Below are positions 50,761 through 59,504 of a DNA stretch of 64,000 nucleotides, one piece after another (positions within the stretch are counted from its first letter, which is position 1; every line of letters begins with the position of its first letter). The stretch is taken from assembly GCA_050013835.1 (NCBI GenBank), contig JBEKEM010000012.1, forward strand, positions 1 to 64,000, read 5' to 3'. The stretch is from Bog-793 sp050013835 (GTDB lineage Bacteria > Actinomycetota > Acidimicrobiia > Acidimicrobiales > Bog-793). The notes under the pieces are model-generated. The model was not told the origin of the DNA, ran no database searches, and saw nothing but the letters and a program-made list of their open reading frames with translations. The translations under genes and the position numbers were made by a program.

Positions 50761-51833
50761 GCAGTCGCGCGGGCGAGGGTGCCCCCGAGCGCAGCTTCCT
50801 GTCGATCCGCGAGGTCCTCGACCTACTGGTCGAGGAGTTCCCCGACATCACGATCTCCAAGATCCGCTTCCTCGAGAGCCGCGGGCTCATCCACCCGGAG
50901 CGCACGGCGTCGGGATACCGCAAGTTCTACGAGTCTGACGTCGAGCGGCTGCGCTGGATCCTGCGCCAACAGCGCGAGCACTTCCTGCCGTTGAAGGTGA
51001 TCAAGGGGCGACTCGAACAGGCAGGCGGCACCGCGAACGGGCCCATCGCGCCGTCCCTCTTCGACGGCGACTTCGCCGACCCGCCTGAGACCCTCGGCGA
51101 GCTCGTCGGCGCCGTGGCACTGGCGCCGCACGCCGCCGACGCCTCGTCGTCCGGGGGGAACCCGGACTCGGGCGGGTACGACGAGCTCTTCCAGCCCCCC
51201 GGGGACGACGACGTCCCGACACGCCCCCTCGACGGCGGCCTCGCCGACGCCTCGGCGGGCCCGCCCGAGGGGGAGAGCGACGCGCCTCCGGGCAAGGACA
51301 GGGCCGAAACCGCCCCGCCGCCGCGCCGGCGGGTGGCGCGGGCCGAACGCGGCGGGACGGGCCCGGCCGCCAAGGACAAGGCGACCAAGTCGACGACCCG
51401 GCGCACGGGCGGACGCCCACCGCGGGGCGGTGATCCAGGACCTTCGGGGAAGGTGACGGGGTACAGCGCCGCCGAGCTGGCCCGGGCCGCCGGGGTCGAG
51501 ATCCGCGTCGTCACCGAGCTCGACGAGTACGGGCTGATCAGCCAGGTCGAGGTGGCCGGGGCGCACGCCTACCCGGTAGACACCCTCGAGGTCGTGCGCG
51601 TCGCCGCCTTGTTCGGCAAGTTCGGCGTCGAGCCGCGGCACCTGCGCACGTTCAAGCACGCCGCCGAGCGCGAGGCGGGGCTGTACTCGCAGGTCGTCAC
51701 GCCGCTGCTCTACCAGCGCAACCCCGAGGCCCGCGCTCGCGCCCTCGCCGAGCTGAAGCGGCTCGTCGAGCTGGGCGCCTCGCTCCACGAGGCCTTCGTG
51801 AAGGCGGCGCTCGGCGACCTCGGCCGGGGATGA
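50757..51833 (+). CDS. MerR-family regulator, FtsR-like
   Basis: 358 residues from GTG 50757, overlapping the FHA gene (GTGA). The N-terminal MerR helix-turn-helix (SIREVLDLLVEEFPDITISK, IRFLESRGLIHPERTASGYR) is followed by a charged, Pro-rich linker (about 110-230) and a C-terminal helical domain (about 235-350, SAAELARAAGVEIRVVTELD, FKHAAEREAGLYSQ). The position gcvH-FHA-MerR matches Rv1826-Rv1828 of Mycobacterium, where Rv1828 is FtsR-like. The long linker is larger than usual. It probably binds DNA as a dimer. Confidence 0.85.
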   Translation: MSSRAGEGAPERSFLSIREVLDLLVEEFPDITISKIRFLESRGLIHPERTASGYRKFYESDVERLRWILRQQREHFLPLKVIKGRLEQAGGTANGPIAPSLFDGDFADPPETLGELVGAVALAPHAADASSSGGNPDSGGYDELFQPPGDDDVPTRPLDGGLADASAGPPEGESDAPPGKDRAETAPPPRRRVARAERGGTGPAAKDKATKSTTRRTGGRPPRGGDPGPSGKVTGYSAAELARAAGVEIRVVTELDEYGLISQVEVAGAHAYPVDTLEVVRVAALFGKFGVEPRHLRTFKHAAEREAGLYSQVVTPLLYQRNPEARARALAELKRLVELGASLHEAFVKAALGDLGRG

Positions 51834-52423
51834 CGGACCGGCCGGCGGGGGCGCTGTCGGCCGGGGAGATCGCCGCCATCGTCACCCGGCTCGCCGGTGA
51901 GATCGACGATGACCACCCCGACGGCGTGGCGATCGTCGGGCTCCTGAAAGGCGGCGTCTTCCTCGTCGCCGACCTCGTCCGGGCGCTCACCGTCTGGTGC
52001 ACAATCGACTTCTTGGCGCTCTCGTCGTACGCCGCCGGCGAGCGCCGGGTGCGGATCCTCAAGGATCTCGACCAGGACGTGACGGGCAGGGACGTCGTCG
52101 TCGCCGCCGACGTCGTCGACACGGGGCTCTCGATCCGCTACGTCGTCGACCTGCTCGAGCGACGGGGGGCGCGTCGCGTCGACGTCTGCACGCTGCTCGA
52201 CCGGCCCGGGCGGCGGATCCTCCCCGTGCCGATCCGCTACTGCGGCACGACGGTCACCGAGGACTTCCTGGTCGGCTACGGCCTCGACCTCGGCGACCGC
52301 TACCGCAACCTGCCGTCGATCCGCGTCGTTGACCCAGATGCGGTCGCCGCCGACCGCGCAGGCTTCGAGATGGCCGTATTCGGGCAGGAAGGCGCTGTTT
52401 CGGGCGCCGACCACCGGGAGTAA
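51830..52423 (+). CDS. hpt: Hypoxanthine phosphoribosyltransferase-like protein
   Basis: 197 residues from ATG 51830, overlapping the preceding MerR gene. HPRT motifs are AIVGLLKGGVFLVADLVRAL, FLALSSYA, RILKDLDQDV and the GYGLDLGDRYRNLP tail. The PRPP-binding loop reads VVVAADVVDTGLS; most family members have VEDIIDTG, so the first acidic residue is Ala here. Purine salvage from PRPP and hypoxanthine or guanine is expected, with reduced activity possible. Insertion of hpt between the MerR and DUF151 genes differs from the mycobacterial order. Confidence 0.82.
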   Translation: MTDRPAGALSAGEIAAIVTRLAGEIDDDHPDGVAIVGLLKGGVFLVADLVRALTVWCTIDFLALSSYAAGERRVRILKDLDQDVTGRDVVVAADVVDTGLSIRYVVDLLERRGARRVDVCTLLDRPGRRILPVPIRYCGTTVTEDFLVGYGLDLGDRYRNLPSIRVVDPDAVAADRAGFEMAVFGQEGAVSGADHRE

Positions 52424-52432
52424 GTTCGAGTC

Positions 52433-52924
52433 ATGCTGGAGGTGCGCCTTACGGCGGTCCGGGTCGACCTGCAGTCGAACACGCCCGTCGTGCTCCTCCA
52501 GGAGCTCGACGGCGAGCGGTCGCTGCCGATCTTCATCGGCGCTCCCGAGGCGACGGCGATCGCCTTCGCCCTCCAGGGGGTCGACGTGCCCCGGCCGATG
52601 ACCCACGACCTCATGAAGGACCTGATCGAGGTGCTCGGTGCCAGCGTGGACCGCGTCGTCGTGAGCGAGGTGCGGGACTCCACGTACTTCGCTGAGATCC
52701 ACCTCGCCGTCGCCGGGCGGTCGCTCGAGTTGTCCTCGCGGCCCTCGGACGCGATCGCACTGGCCGCGCGCACCCACTCGCCGCTCTACGTCGAGGACGA
52801 GCTGATGGAGGCGGCGGGGGTCGTCCTTGAGGACGACGACGAGGAGGACGACGCGCCGGAGGAGATCGTCGGGGAGTTCCGCGAGTTCCTCGAACGGGTG
52901 CGCCCGGAGGACTTCACGGCCTGA
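52433..52924 (+). CDS. Bifunctional nuclease family protein (DUF151)
   Basis: 163 residues from ATG 52433, six bases after TAAGTT. The family core is seen as LPIFIGAPEATAIAFALQG, RPMTHDLMKDLIEVLG and SRPSDAIALAARTHSPLYV. Such proteins (Rv1829 type) have RNase and DNase activity in some organisms. The tail is acidic (EDDDEEDDAPEE). The place after the FHA and MerR genes matches mycobacteria. Confidence 0.88.
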   Translation: MLEVRLTAVRVDLQSNTPVVLLQELDGERSLPIFIGAPEATAIAFALQGVDVPRPMTHDLMKDLIEVLGASVDRVVVSEVRDSTYFAEIHLAVAGRSLELSSRPSDAIALAARTHSPLYVEDELMEAAGVVLEDDDEEDDAPEEIVGEFREFLERVRPEDFTA

Positions 52925-53061
52925 GCCGGCGGACCGGCGGGGGATCTGGTGGTTGACTCGCCCCCGGGCCCGGCCGTAACCTCATGACAGCAGCGTAGTT
53001 ACGCGCCTGTCATCGCGACGGTCCGCCGCCCCGGACGCGTTTCTGCCAGGAGGAAGGCGTG

Positions 53062-53544
53062 ATGACGACGTCCGACGGGGGTTTCCGGGGCCCGCAGGTC
53101 TGCAAGCTCGTCGGGATCACGTACCGCCAGCTCGACTACTGGGCGCGCACGGGACTCCTGCGGCCGTCGCTCGCCGACGCCCACGGCTCGGGTTCGCAGC
53201 GGCTCTACTCCTACAGCGACGTCGTCGAGCTGAAGGTGATCAAACAGCTGCTCGACGCCGGCGTCAACCTCGGCCAGGCGCGCCGCGCCATCGCCTGCCT
53301 ACGCCAGTCGGGCGGCGACCTCGCCGCGGCGAACCTTGTGCTCGGCGCCGAGGGCACCGTGCTCGCCCGCTCGGGCGAGGAGATCGTCGATCTGCTGCGC
53401 GGTGGCCAGGGAGTCTTCAACATCGTGCCGCTCGCCGCCGTCGTCGGCGAGGTGGACGCCGCGATCCTCGTCCTCGACCGCGCGGGCGCCGCCGCCGGTG
53501 CCGAACCGCTCCCTGAGGCGCAGGGAAACCGGGCGGGTAGCTAG
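53062..53544 (+). CDS. MerR-family regulator, Rv1830-like
   Basis: 160 residues from ATG 53062, with AGGAGGA upstream; GTG 53059 is possible. The helix-turn-helix reads VCKLVGITYRQLDYWARTGL, LRPSLADAHGSGSQRLYSYS, then KVIKQLLDAGVNLGQARRAI. The C-terminal part (about 75-150) has no known effector Cys. Gene order (DUF151 then MerR then gcv) matches Rv1829-Rv1830-gcvB. It may regulate the glycine cleavage genes (inference). Confidence 0.85.
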   Translation: MTTSDGGFRGPQVCKLVGITYRQLDYWARTGLLRPSLADAHGSGSQRLYSYSDVVELKVIKQLLDAGVNLGQARRAIACLRQSGGDLAAANLVLGAEGTVLARSGEEIVDLLRGGQGVFNIVPLAAVVGEVDAAILVLDRAGAAAGAEPLPEAQGNRAGS

Positions 53545-53589
53545 AACGCCCAGGAGAAGGCCATCCGCCCGGACCGAGTTGAGCGAACC

Positions 53590-53952
53590 GTGAGGTTCGC
53601 GCATTCCTCGGAGCGGTTCCTTGCCGAGCTGCTCGACTTCTACGGCGTCGCCTGGGAGTACGAGCCGGTCGAGTTCGTGCTCTCCTGGGACGAGGGCGGC
53701 CGGCCGACCTCGGGCTTCCGGCCCGACTTCTACCTGCCGGACTACGACCTGTTCCTCGAGCTCACGACGCTGCGCCAGGGACTGGTGACGCGCAAGAACG
53801 CCAAGTTGCGGCGGCTGTGCGAGCTCTACCCGGACCTCAACATCCGGATGCTCTACCGGCGCGACTGCGCCAACCTCGCCCTGAAGGCTCCGCCGAACGG
53901 GCGCGGGGACCCGGACGCGAAGGGCACGTTCCCGTCCACCATGGCCGGCTAG
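53590..53952 (+). CDS. Small PD-(D/E)XK nuclease-like protein
   Basis: 120 residues. The pattern WEYEPVEF, GFRPDFYLPDYDLFLELTT and LVTRKNAKLRRLCELYP fits the compact restriction-like fold: Asp in PDFYLPDYD, Glu in ELT, and Lys in RKNAK. The C-terminal part (NIRMLYRRDCAN) continues the fold; the last 20 residues look disordered. It is located between the MerR gene and gcvT on the same strand. No partner is indicated, so a DNA repair or defence role is open. Confidence 0.6.
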   Translation: MRFAHSSERFLAELLDFYGVAWEYEPVEFVLSWDEGGRPTSGFRPDFYLPDYDLFLELTTLRQGLVTRKNAKLRRLCELYPDLNIRMLYRRDCANLALKAPPNGRGDPDAKGTFPSTMAG

Positions 53953-53963
53953 CCGGTGATGCG

Positions 53964-55028
53964 ATGAGCCTCCGACAGAGTCCGTTGCGGTCCGAGCACG
54001 AGGCGCTCGGCGCCAAGCTCGTCGAGTTCGGCGGCTGGGAGATGCCGCTGTCGTACCCCGCCGGGACGATCGCCGAGCACCTCGCCTGCCGGCGGGCCGC
54101 CGTCGTGTTCGACGTGAGCCACCTCGGCACCGTGCGCCTGGAGGGCAGCGGCGCCCACGACCTTTTGCAGGAGACCTTCACCAACGACCTCGGCAAGATC
54201 GGGCCGGGCCGGGCGCAGTACACACACCTGCTCGACGAGGGGGGCTCCGTCGTCGACGACTGCATCATCTGGTGGCTTGACGAGGAGACCTTCGACGTCA
54301 TGCCGAACGCCTCGAACACGGCCTCGGTGCGCGACGCCATCGGCGGCGTGGACACGACGGCGTCGCGGGCGATCCTCGCCGTTCAGGGCCCCGCGGCCCG
54401 CGAGGTCGTCGCCAAGGTCGCGCCGGCTGCCGCCGCGGTCCCGCACTTCGGGGTGGCATCCTTCGAGTACGCCGGCGCCAGGTGCGTCGCCGCCGGAACG
54501 GGCTACACCGGCGAGGACGGCGTCGAGTGCGCCGTGCCGGCCGCCGCCGCCGGCGAGTTCTTTCGGGCCGTCATCGCCGCCGGGGCCGCGCCGGCGGGGC
54601 TGGGGGCGCGGGACACCCTCCGGCTGGAGGCCGGGCTGCCTCTCCACGGCCACGAGCTCGGCCCGGGGATCACGCCCTTTCAGGCGGGGCTCGGCTGGGT
54701 CGTCGCCCTCGGCAAGCCGGCCTTCCGCGGCAAGGCCGCCCTCGAGGCCGAGCAGGCGGCGGGTCTCAGACGCCGGCTGCGGGGGCTCGTCGCGAGCTCG
54801 CGCCAGGTGCCGCGCGCGTGTGACCGCTGCTTCGTCGCCGGCGCCGAGGTCGGCGTGGTGACGAGCGGCAACTTCTCGCCGGTTCTCGAACGGGGTATCG
54901 CCCTCGCCTTCCTGCCGCCGGATCTGGCCGACGGAGCCGAGGTCGAGGTGGACGTGCGGGGGAGCGCGGTGCCGACCTCGGTCGTGAAGCCACCGTTCCG
55001 GCGACTCGCCGGCCCAGCGCCGCACTAG
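53964..55028 (+). CDS. gcvT: Glycine cleavage system T protein (aminomethyltransferase)
   Basis: 354 residues from ATG 53964; the frame is open upstream but RLAGDAMSLRQSPL fits the family start. Motifs include EFGGWEMPLSYPAGT, DVSHLGTVRLEG, RAQYTHLLDE and GTGYTGEDGVECAV. It transfers the methylene group from GcvH to tetrahydrofolate. Stop to the gcvPA start is eight bases, so it is co-transcribed with gcvPA and gcvPB. Confidence 0.95.
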   Translation: MSLRQSPLRSEHEALGAKLVEFGGWEMPLSYPAGTIAEHLACRRAAVVFDVSHLGTVRLEGSGAHDLLQETFTNDLGKIGPGRAQYTHLLDEGGSVVDDCIIWWLDEETFDVMPNASNTASVRDAIGGVDTTASRAILAVQGPAAREVVAKVAPAAAAVPHFGVASFEYAGARCVAAGTGYTGEDGVECAVPAAAAGEFFRAVIAAGAAPAGLGARDTLRLEAGLPLHGHELGPGITPFQAGLGWVVALGKPAFRGKAALEAEQAAGLRRRLRGLVASSRQVPRACDRCFVAGAEVGVVTSGNFSPVLERGIALAFLPPDLADGAEVEVDVRGSAVPTSVVKPPFRRLAGPAPH

Positions 55029-55036
55029 GGAGGGCC

Positions 55037-56377
55037 ATGGGGAGCTTCGTCCCCCACACCGACGCCGACATCGCGGCGATGCTCGAGTTCCTGGGACTCG
55101 ACGACCTCGACGAGCTTTACGCCGTCGTGCCCTCGGCGATCAGGCTGGCCGGCCTCGACCTGCCGGAGGGCGTGAGCGAGGCCGATCTCGTCGCCGAGCT
55201 CGGGGTGGTCGGCGGGCGAAACGCCGCCGGTGTGGGCGCCGTCTGCTTCGCCGGGGGCGGCGCCTACGACCACGAGGTCCCCGCCGTCGTGCGGGCCCTC
55301 GCCGGCCGCTCGGAGTTCGTCACCGCCTACACCCCCTACCAGCCCGAGGTCGCCCAGGGTGTGCTGCAGGCGCTCTTCGAGTACCAGACGATGGTCGCCC
55401 GCCTGACGGGCCTGCCGATCGCCAACGCCTCCCTCTACGACGGCTCCGCTGCCCTCGTCGAGGCGACCAACCTCGCCGTGGCGGCGACCGGCTCGCCGAG
55501 GGTCTACTGCTCGCAGGGCGTCAACCCGCGCTGGGTCGCGGTGCTGCGGACCTTCGCCCACGGGAGCGGCCACGCCGTCGAGACGGTGGCGCTGTCGGGC
55601 GGCATGACGGCCTGGGACGCTGTCCCCGCGGAGCGCGCCGGGGCGGTCGTCGTCGCCTACCCCAACTACCTCGGCATCCTCGAGGACCTGGGCGCGGCCC
55701 GTGCTGCCGCGGACCGCGTGGGCGCCCACCTCGTCGTCTGCCAGGACCCGATCGCGGCGGGGCTGCTGCGCAGCCCGGGGGAGTCCGGAGCGGACGTCGT
55801 CGTCGGCGAGGGCCAGGCGCTCGGCAGCCCGCTCGGCTTCGGGGGGCCGTATCTCGGGCTCTTCGCCTGCCGAGCCGAGCATGTTCGCCGGCTCCCCGGC
55901 CGGCTTGTCGGCGAAACGGTCGACGTCGAGGGACGGCGCGCCTACGTGACGACGCTGCGCGCGCGCGAGCAGGACATCCGCCGGGAGAAAGCCTCCTCCA
56001 ACGTCTGTACCAACCAGACCCTCGTCGCCGTGACGGCGGCGATCCAGCTGGGCTGGCTGGGCACAGCCGGCCTGCGGGAGGTCGCGCGGCGCTGCGCGGC
56101 GGGGACGCGCTACTGCCGGGAGCGACTGTGCGCGATCGGCGGCGTGGAACCGGTGGCCGACGCCCCCGTCCTGCGCGAGTTCGCGGTGCGGGCACCGCTC
56201 GCTCCCGAGCTCGTCGTCGAGCGCCTCCTGGACGAGGGCTTCCTCGCCGGGATCCCCCTGCGGGAAGGCTTCGAGGGGACGAGCGCCGAGGGCGGCCTCC
56301 TCGTTGCCGTGACCGAGCGGCGCACCAGGGCCGAGATCGATGGCTTCGCCACCGCCTTCGCCGGGGTGCTGCGATGA
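55037..56377 (+). CDS. gcvPA: Glycine dehydrogenase subunit 1 (P protein, alpha)
   Basis: 446 residues with FVPHTDADIAAMLEFLGLD at the N-terminus, FVTAYTPYQPEVAQGVLQAL, and QDIRREKASSNVCTNQ at the C-terminal side. It is the PLP-less half of the split glycine decarboxylase, pairing with gcvPB, which begins inside its last codons. The ATG has GGGAGGG before it. Confidence 0.95.
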   Translation: MGSFVPHTDADIAAMLEFLGLDDLDELYAVVPSAIRLAGLDLPEGVSEADLVAELGVVGGRNAAGVGAVCFAGGGAYDHEVPAVVRALAGRSEFVTAYTPYQPEVAQGVLQALFEYQTMVARLTGLPIANASLYDGSAALVEATNLAVAATGSPRVYCSQGVNPRWVAVLRTFAHGSGHAVETVALSGGMTAWDAVPAERAGAVVVAYPNYLGILEDLGAARAAADRVGAHLVVCQDPIAAGLLRSPGESGADVVVGEGQALGSPLGFGGPYLGLFACRAEHVRRLPGRLVGETVDVEGRRAYVTTLRAREQDIRREKASSNVCTNQTLVAVTAAIQLGWLGTAGLREVARRCAAGTRYCRERLCAIGGVEPVADAPVLREFAVRAPLAPELVVERLLDEGFLAGIPLREGFEGTSAEGGLLVAVTERRTRAEIDGFATAFAGVLR

Positions 56378-57915
56378 CCGGCGACGAGCCGCGTCGCGCG
56401 CCCGGCGGGCGGGCGGCGTCGGCGCCGCTTATGGGGCGGGGGACCGAGCCGACGATCTTCGAGCTCTCGGCGCCAGCGCGCCGGGCGTGGTCGCTGCGCA
56501 CGACGGGTCTCCCCGCGTGGTCGGCCGAGGAGCTCGTGCCCGCCGGGCACCTGCGCGCCGCGCCGGTCGAGCTGCCGGAAGTCTCCGAACGCGATCTCGT
56601 CGGGCACTTCACCCGGCTCTCGCACCGCCAGTACAGCGTGGACCTGGGTGCCTACCCGCTCGGCTCGTGCACGATGAAGTACAACCCGAAGGTCTGCGAC
56701 GAGGCGGCGTCGCTCGCCTCATTCCGCGACATCCACCCCGCGACCCCGCCGAGCGCCTCCCAGGGCTGGCTGCAGGTGCTCGTCGAGCTCGAGGAGGCGC
56801 TCTGCGCGATCACCGGGATGGAGGCGGCGACGCTGCAGCCCGCTGCCGGGGCGGCGGGGGAGCTGACCGGGCTGCTGCTGATGCGTGCCTATTACGAGCG
56901 CCGGGGCGAGGCGCGCACCCGGGTCGTCATCCCCGAGTCGGCCCACGGGACGAACCCGGCCTCGGTGACGCTCGGCGGCTACACGCCCGTCACGGTCGCG
57001 GCCGACGCCCGCGGGCTCGTCGACCGGACGGCCCTGGCGTCCGTGCTCGGTCCGGACGTGGCGGGGATCATGCTCACGAACCCGAACACGTTCGGGCTGT
57101 TCGAGGAGGAGATCGTCGAGATCGCCGGGATGGTGCACGCGGTCGGCGGGCTCCTCTACTACGACGGGGCCAACCTCAACCCGATCCTCGGCGTCGTCCG
57201 CCCCGGGGACATGGGCTTCGACATCGTCCATCTCAACTTGCACAAGACCTTCGCCACGCCCCACGGTGGCGGAGGGCCCGGGTCGGGCCCGGTCGCCGTC
57301 GGCCCGCGCCTCGCCGACCTCCTCCCCGGACCGCGTCCCGTGCGGGTCGGCGAGGGGTTCGGGTTCGCCGTCCCCGAACACTCCATCGGCCGGGTCCACT
57401 CCTTCCACGGCAACGCCCTCGTCCTGTTGCGGGCGTGGTGCTACATCCGGCTGAACGGGCGGGACGGGCTGCGGCGCGTCGCGGCGGCCTCGGTCCTCAA
57501 CGCCAATTGGCTGCGCGAGCGGCTGCGCGGCGCCTACGACTTCCCCTACGACCGGCCCGTCATGCACGAGTGCGTCGTCTCGGCGGCTTCGCTGAGGCGC
57601 GAGACCGGCGTGCGGGCCCTCGACGTCGCCAAGCGCCTCCTCGAAGAGGGCTTCCACGCCCCGACCGTGTACTTCCCGCTCGTCGTCGAGGAGGCGTTGA
57701 TGATCGAGCCGACCGAGACCGAGAGCCCGGAAACCGTCGCCGCCCTCGCCGAGGCGCTCCGCGCGATCGCCGACGAGGCCCGCCGGCAGACCGCCGGCGG
57801 GGAGCAGCCGGCCCACGAGGCGCCGCGGTCGACGCCGGTCGGGCGGCTCGACGAGGCGAGGGCGGCGCGCCGGCTCGTCACGACGTTCGACGCCCGCGAG
57901 GAGACGGCCGACTGA
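56374..57915 (+). CDS. gcvPB: Glycine dehydrogenase subunit 2 (P protein, beta)
   Basis: 513 residues from ATG 56374 (overlap ATGA with gcvPA). It carries the PLP Lys in DIVHLNLHKTFATPHGGGG and also YPLGSCTMKYNPK and ALCAITGMEAATLQPAAGA. Together with gcvPA it decarboxylates glycine and loads GcvH. A long C-terminal tail (about 30 residues past the fold) is unlike some homologues. Confidence 0.95.
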   Translation: MTGDEPRRAPGGRAASAPLMGRGTEPTIFELSAPARRAWSLRTTGLPAWSAEELVPAGHLRAAPVELPEVSERDLVGHFTRLSHRQYSVDLGAYPLGSCTMKYNPKVCDEAASLASFRDIHPATPPSASQGWLQVLVELEEALCAITGMEAATLQPAAGAAGELTGLLLMRAYYERRGEARTRVVIPESAHGTNPASVTLGGYTPVTVAADARGLVDRTALASVLGPDVAGIMLTNPNTFGLFEEEIVEIAGMVHAVGGLLYYDGANLNPILGVVRPGDMGFDIVHLNLHKTFATPHGGGGPGSGPVAVGPRLADLLPGPRPVRVGEGFGFAVPEHSIGRVHSFHGNALVLLRAWCYIRLNGRDGLRRVAAASVLNANWLRERLRGAYDFPYDRPVMHECVVSAASLRRETGVRALDVAKRLLEEGFHAPTVYFPLVVEEALMIEPTETESPETVAALAEALRAIADEARRQTAGGEQPAHEAPRSTPVGRLDEARAARRLVTTFDAREETAD

Positions 57916-58045
57916 GGCGGTCGCGGATCGCCAGGTTCGCGCCATCGGCAGAAGCAGCGTGGAGACGTCGACGTGACGCGTCCGCCGTTCCGCGGGCCAC
58001 GGGCGCGGGTTCCAGCGGGAAACGGTCCGTTTAGCGGTCGCCTCA

Positions 58046-58075
58046 CCCCGACTCCCCCTTACGCCGGGGGCGGGG
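58046..58075. terminator. Possible hairpin between convergent genes
   Basis: CCCC..CCCCC (58046-58058) can pair with GGGGGCGGGG (58066-58075). It sits between the ends of gcvPB and the SHOCT gene, as a shared terminator would, but there is no T-run. Confidence 0.35.
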
Positions 58076-58078
58076 AGC

Positions 58079-58378
58079 TCAGGCCGGCGGGGATTCGGTG
58101 GGGGGCGTCACCCGGCCGTGCAGGGTGTCGAGGCGGCGGTGGTACTCCTCGGCGTCGATCTCGCCGGAGGCGAGGCGCCGGGCGAGGACCAGCTCCGGCG
58201 GGTCGATCGCGGCTTCGCCGTGCCCGGACCTCCCGGGGTGGGCGTGCGAGCGGAAGAGCACGACGACCACGAGGGCCATGAAGAGCACGAAGAAGATGAC
58301 GACGAGGACGATGAAGAGGAGGGCGAGGATGTGCGCCCGGTGGGCGTTGACGACGAGCACCGCCTCCAACGGGAGCAT
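58079..58378 (-). CDS. Small membrane protein with SHOCT domain
   Basis: 99 residues. One membrane helix (about 14-44, ILALLFIVLVVIFFVLFMAL) is followed by a short SHOCT-type C-terminal module (ELVLARRLASGEIDAEEYHRR, about 63-85). The function of SHOCT proteins is unknown. Confidence 0.8.
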   Translation of the reverse strand: MLPLEAVLVVNAHRAHILALLFIVLVVIFFVLFMALVVVVLFRSHAHPGRSGHGEAAIDPPELVLARRLASGEIDAEEYHRRLDTLHGRVTPPTESPPA

Positions 58379-58471
58379 GACGCGCCCTCCTTGGCCTCGC
58401 CCCGACTATATGTCCGGCGCCCCCGCGGGCCGTGGGACGGTCCGGCGGTGCGGGTTAGGAGACCGGCCGGT

Positions 58472-59494
58472 TCAGACGTCCGGGGTGATCCGGCGGGCGA
58501 GGTAGTCGACCGCCGGCGGGTAACGGTGAACGTCGTGGCGGTGGGACCCGTCGTGGAGCTCGAAGGCGACGTCGTCGACGCCGGCGCGGCCGAGTTCGGC
58601 GACGAGGATCCCGGCTGCGACGTCGAGGAAGTAGTCGTCGTGCCGGCCGGCGTCGATCCAGATGCCGCGCAACCCCCGCAGGGCCGCGGCGTGGCCCGCC
58701 ACCATCCGCACGGGGTCGAGGGCGAGCCAGCGGGCCCAGACCTGGGCGACGAGTTCGCCGGTTCCGGGGTCGAAGGGCAGCGACACCGATCCGTCGGGTT
58801 CGGCCGAGTAGCAGGCCGCGAGTGCCCAGATCAGGATGAGCGAGAAGTCGCCGGGCCCCGAGAGCCCCCGCGTCGCGAAATCCGCGAAGAAGCGGTCGTA
58901 GGAGCCGTCGTAGTGGTCGCGCAGCGCCCGGTGGGCCCGCGCCAGGTCCGGCAGGAGCGAGAGCTCAAAGCAGCAGTCGCCGGCCAAGGAGCCGAAGGCG
59001 GAGAAGAGGTCCGGTCGGGCCATCGCCGTGACGATCGCCCCGTAACCGCCGCTCGAGTGCCCCACGACGGCCCGGTGCGCGCCGCGAGGAATCGTGCGGT
59101 ACTCGGCGTCGACGAAGCCGACGACGTCCTCGCACAGGTACGTGCGGTACTGGCCCGTCCCGGGCGAGTCGAGGAACTGGCTCCCGCCGAACCGGGTCCA
59201 CCCGTCGACGTAGACGACGAGGCAGGGGGGCGTCCCGGCGGCGAAGGCGGCGTCGATGAGCTCGGGAGCGGTGAGGTCGAAGGGCCCGCGCTGGCTCCAG
59301 CGGGTGACGAAGGAGGCGAAGCCCTGCAGGACGTAGACGACGGGGTAGCGGCGGGCGGACCCGTCGTAGCCGGGGGGCAGGTAGACGAGGAGCGGTCGCG
59401 TCGCCGGGTCGCCGAGCGGGTTGCCCCCGAGGGCCGGCGACGTGAGCTCGCGCACTTCGATGCGGCCGGCGAGCTCCTGGGTCCACGGTCGCAT
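58472..59494 (-). CDS. Alpha/beta-hydrolase esterase (esterase D/Fes-like)
   Basis: 340 residues, esterase-like family. Nucleophile Ser147 lies in VVGHSSGGYGAI, and likely Asp and His in GRHDDYFLDV and DGSHRHDVHRY. RPLLVYLPPGYDG and YPVVYVLQGF fit the first strands. No signal peptide is seen. The substrate is unknown. Confidence 0.85.
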   Translation of the reverse strand: MRPWTQELAGRIEVRELTSPALGGNPLGDPATRPLLVYLPPGYDGSARRYPVVYVLQGFASFVTRWSQRGPFDLTAPELIDAAFAAGTPPCLVVYVDGWTRFGGSQFLDSPGTGQYRTYLCEDVVGFVDAEYRTIPRGAHRAVVGHSSGGYGAIVTAMARPDLFSAFGSLAGDCCFELSLLPDLARAHRALRDHYDGSYDRFFADFATRGLSGPGDFSLILIWALAACYSAEPDGSVSLPFDPGTGELVAQVWARWLALDPVRMVAGHAAALRGLRGIWIDAGRHDDYFLDVAAGILVAELGRAGVDDVAFELHDGSHRHDVHRYPPAVDYLARRITPDV

Positions 59495-59504
59495 GCCGGC
59501 CGCC

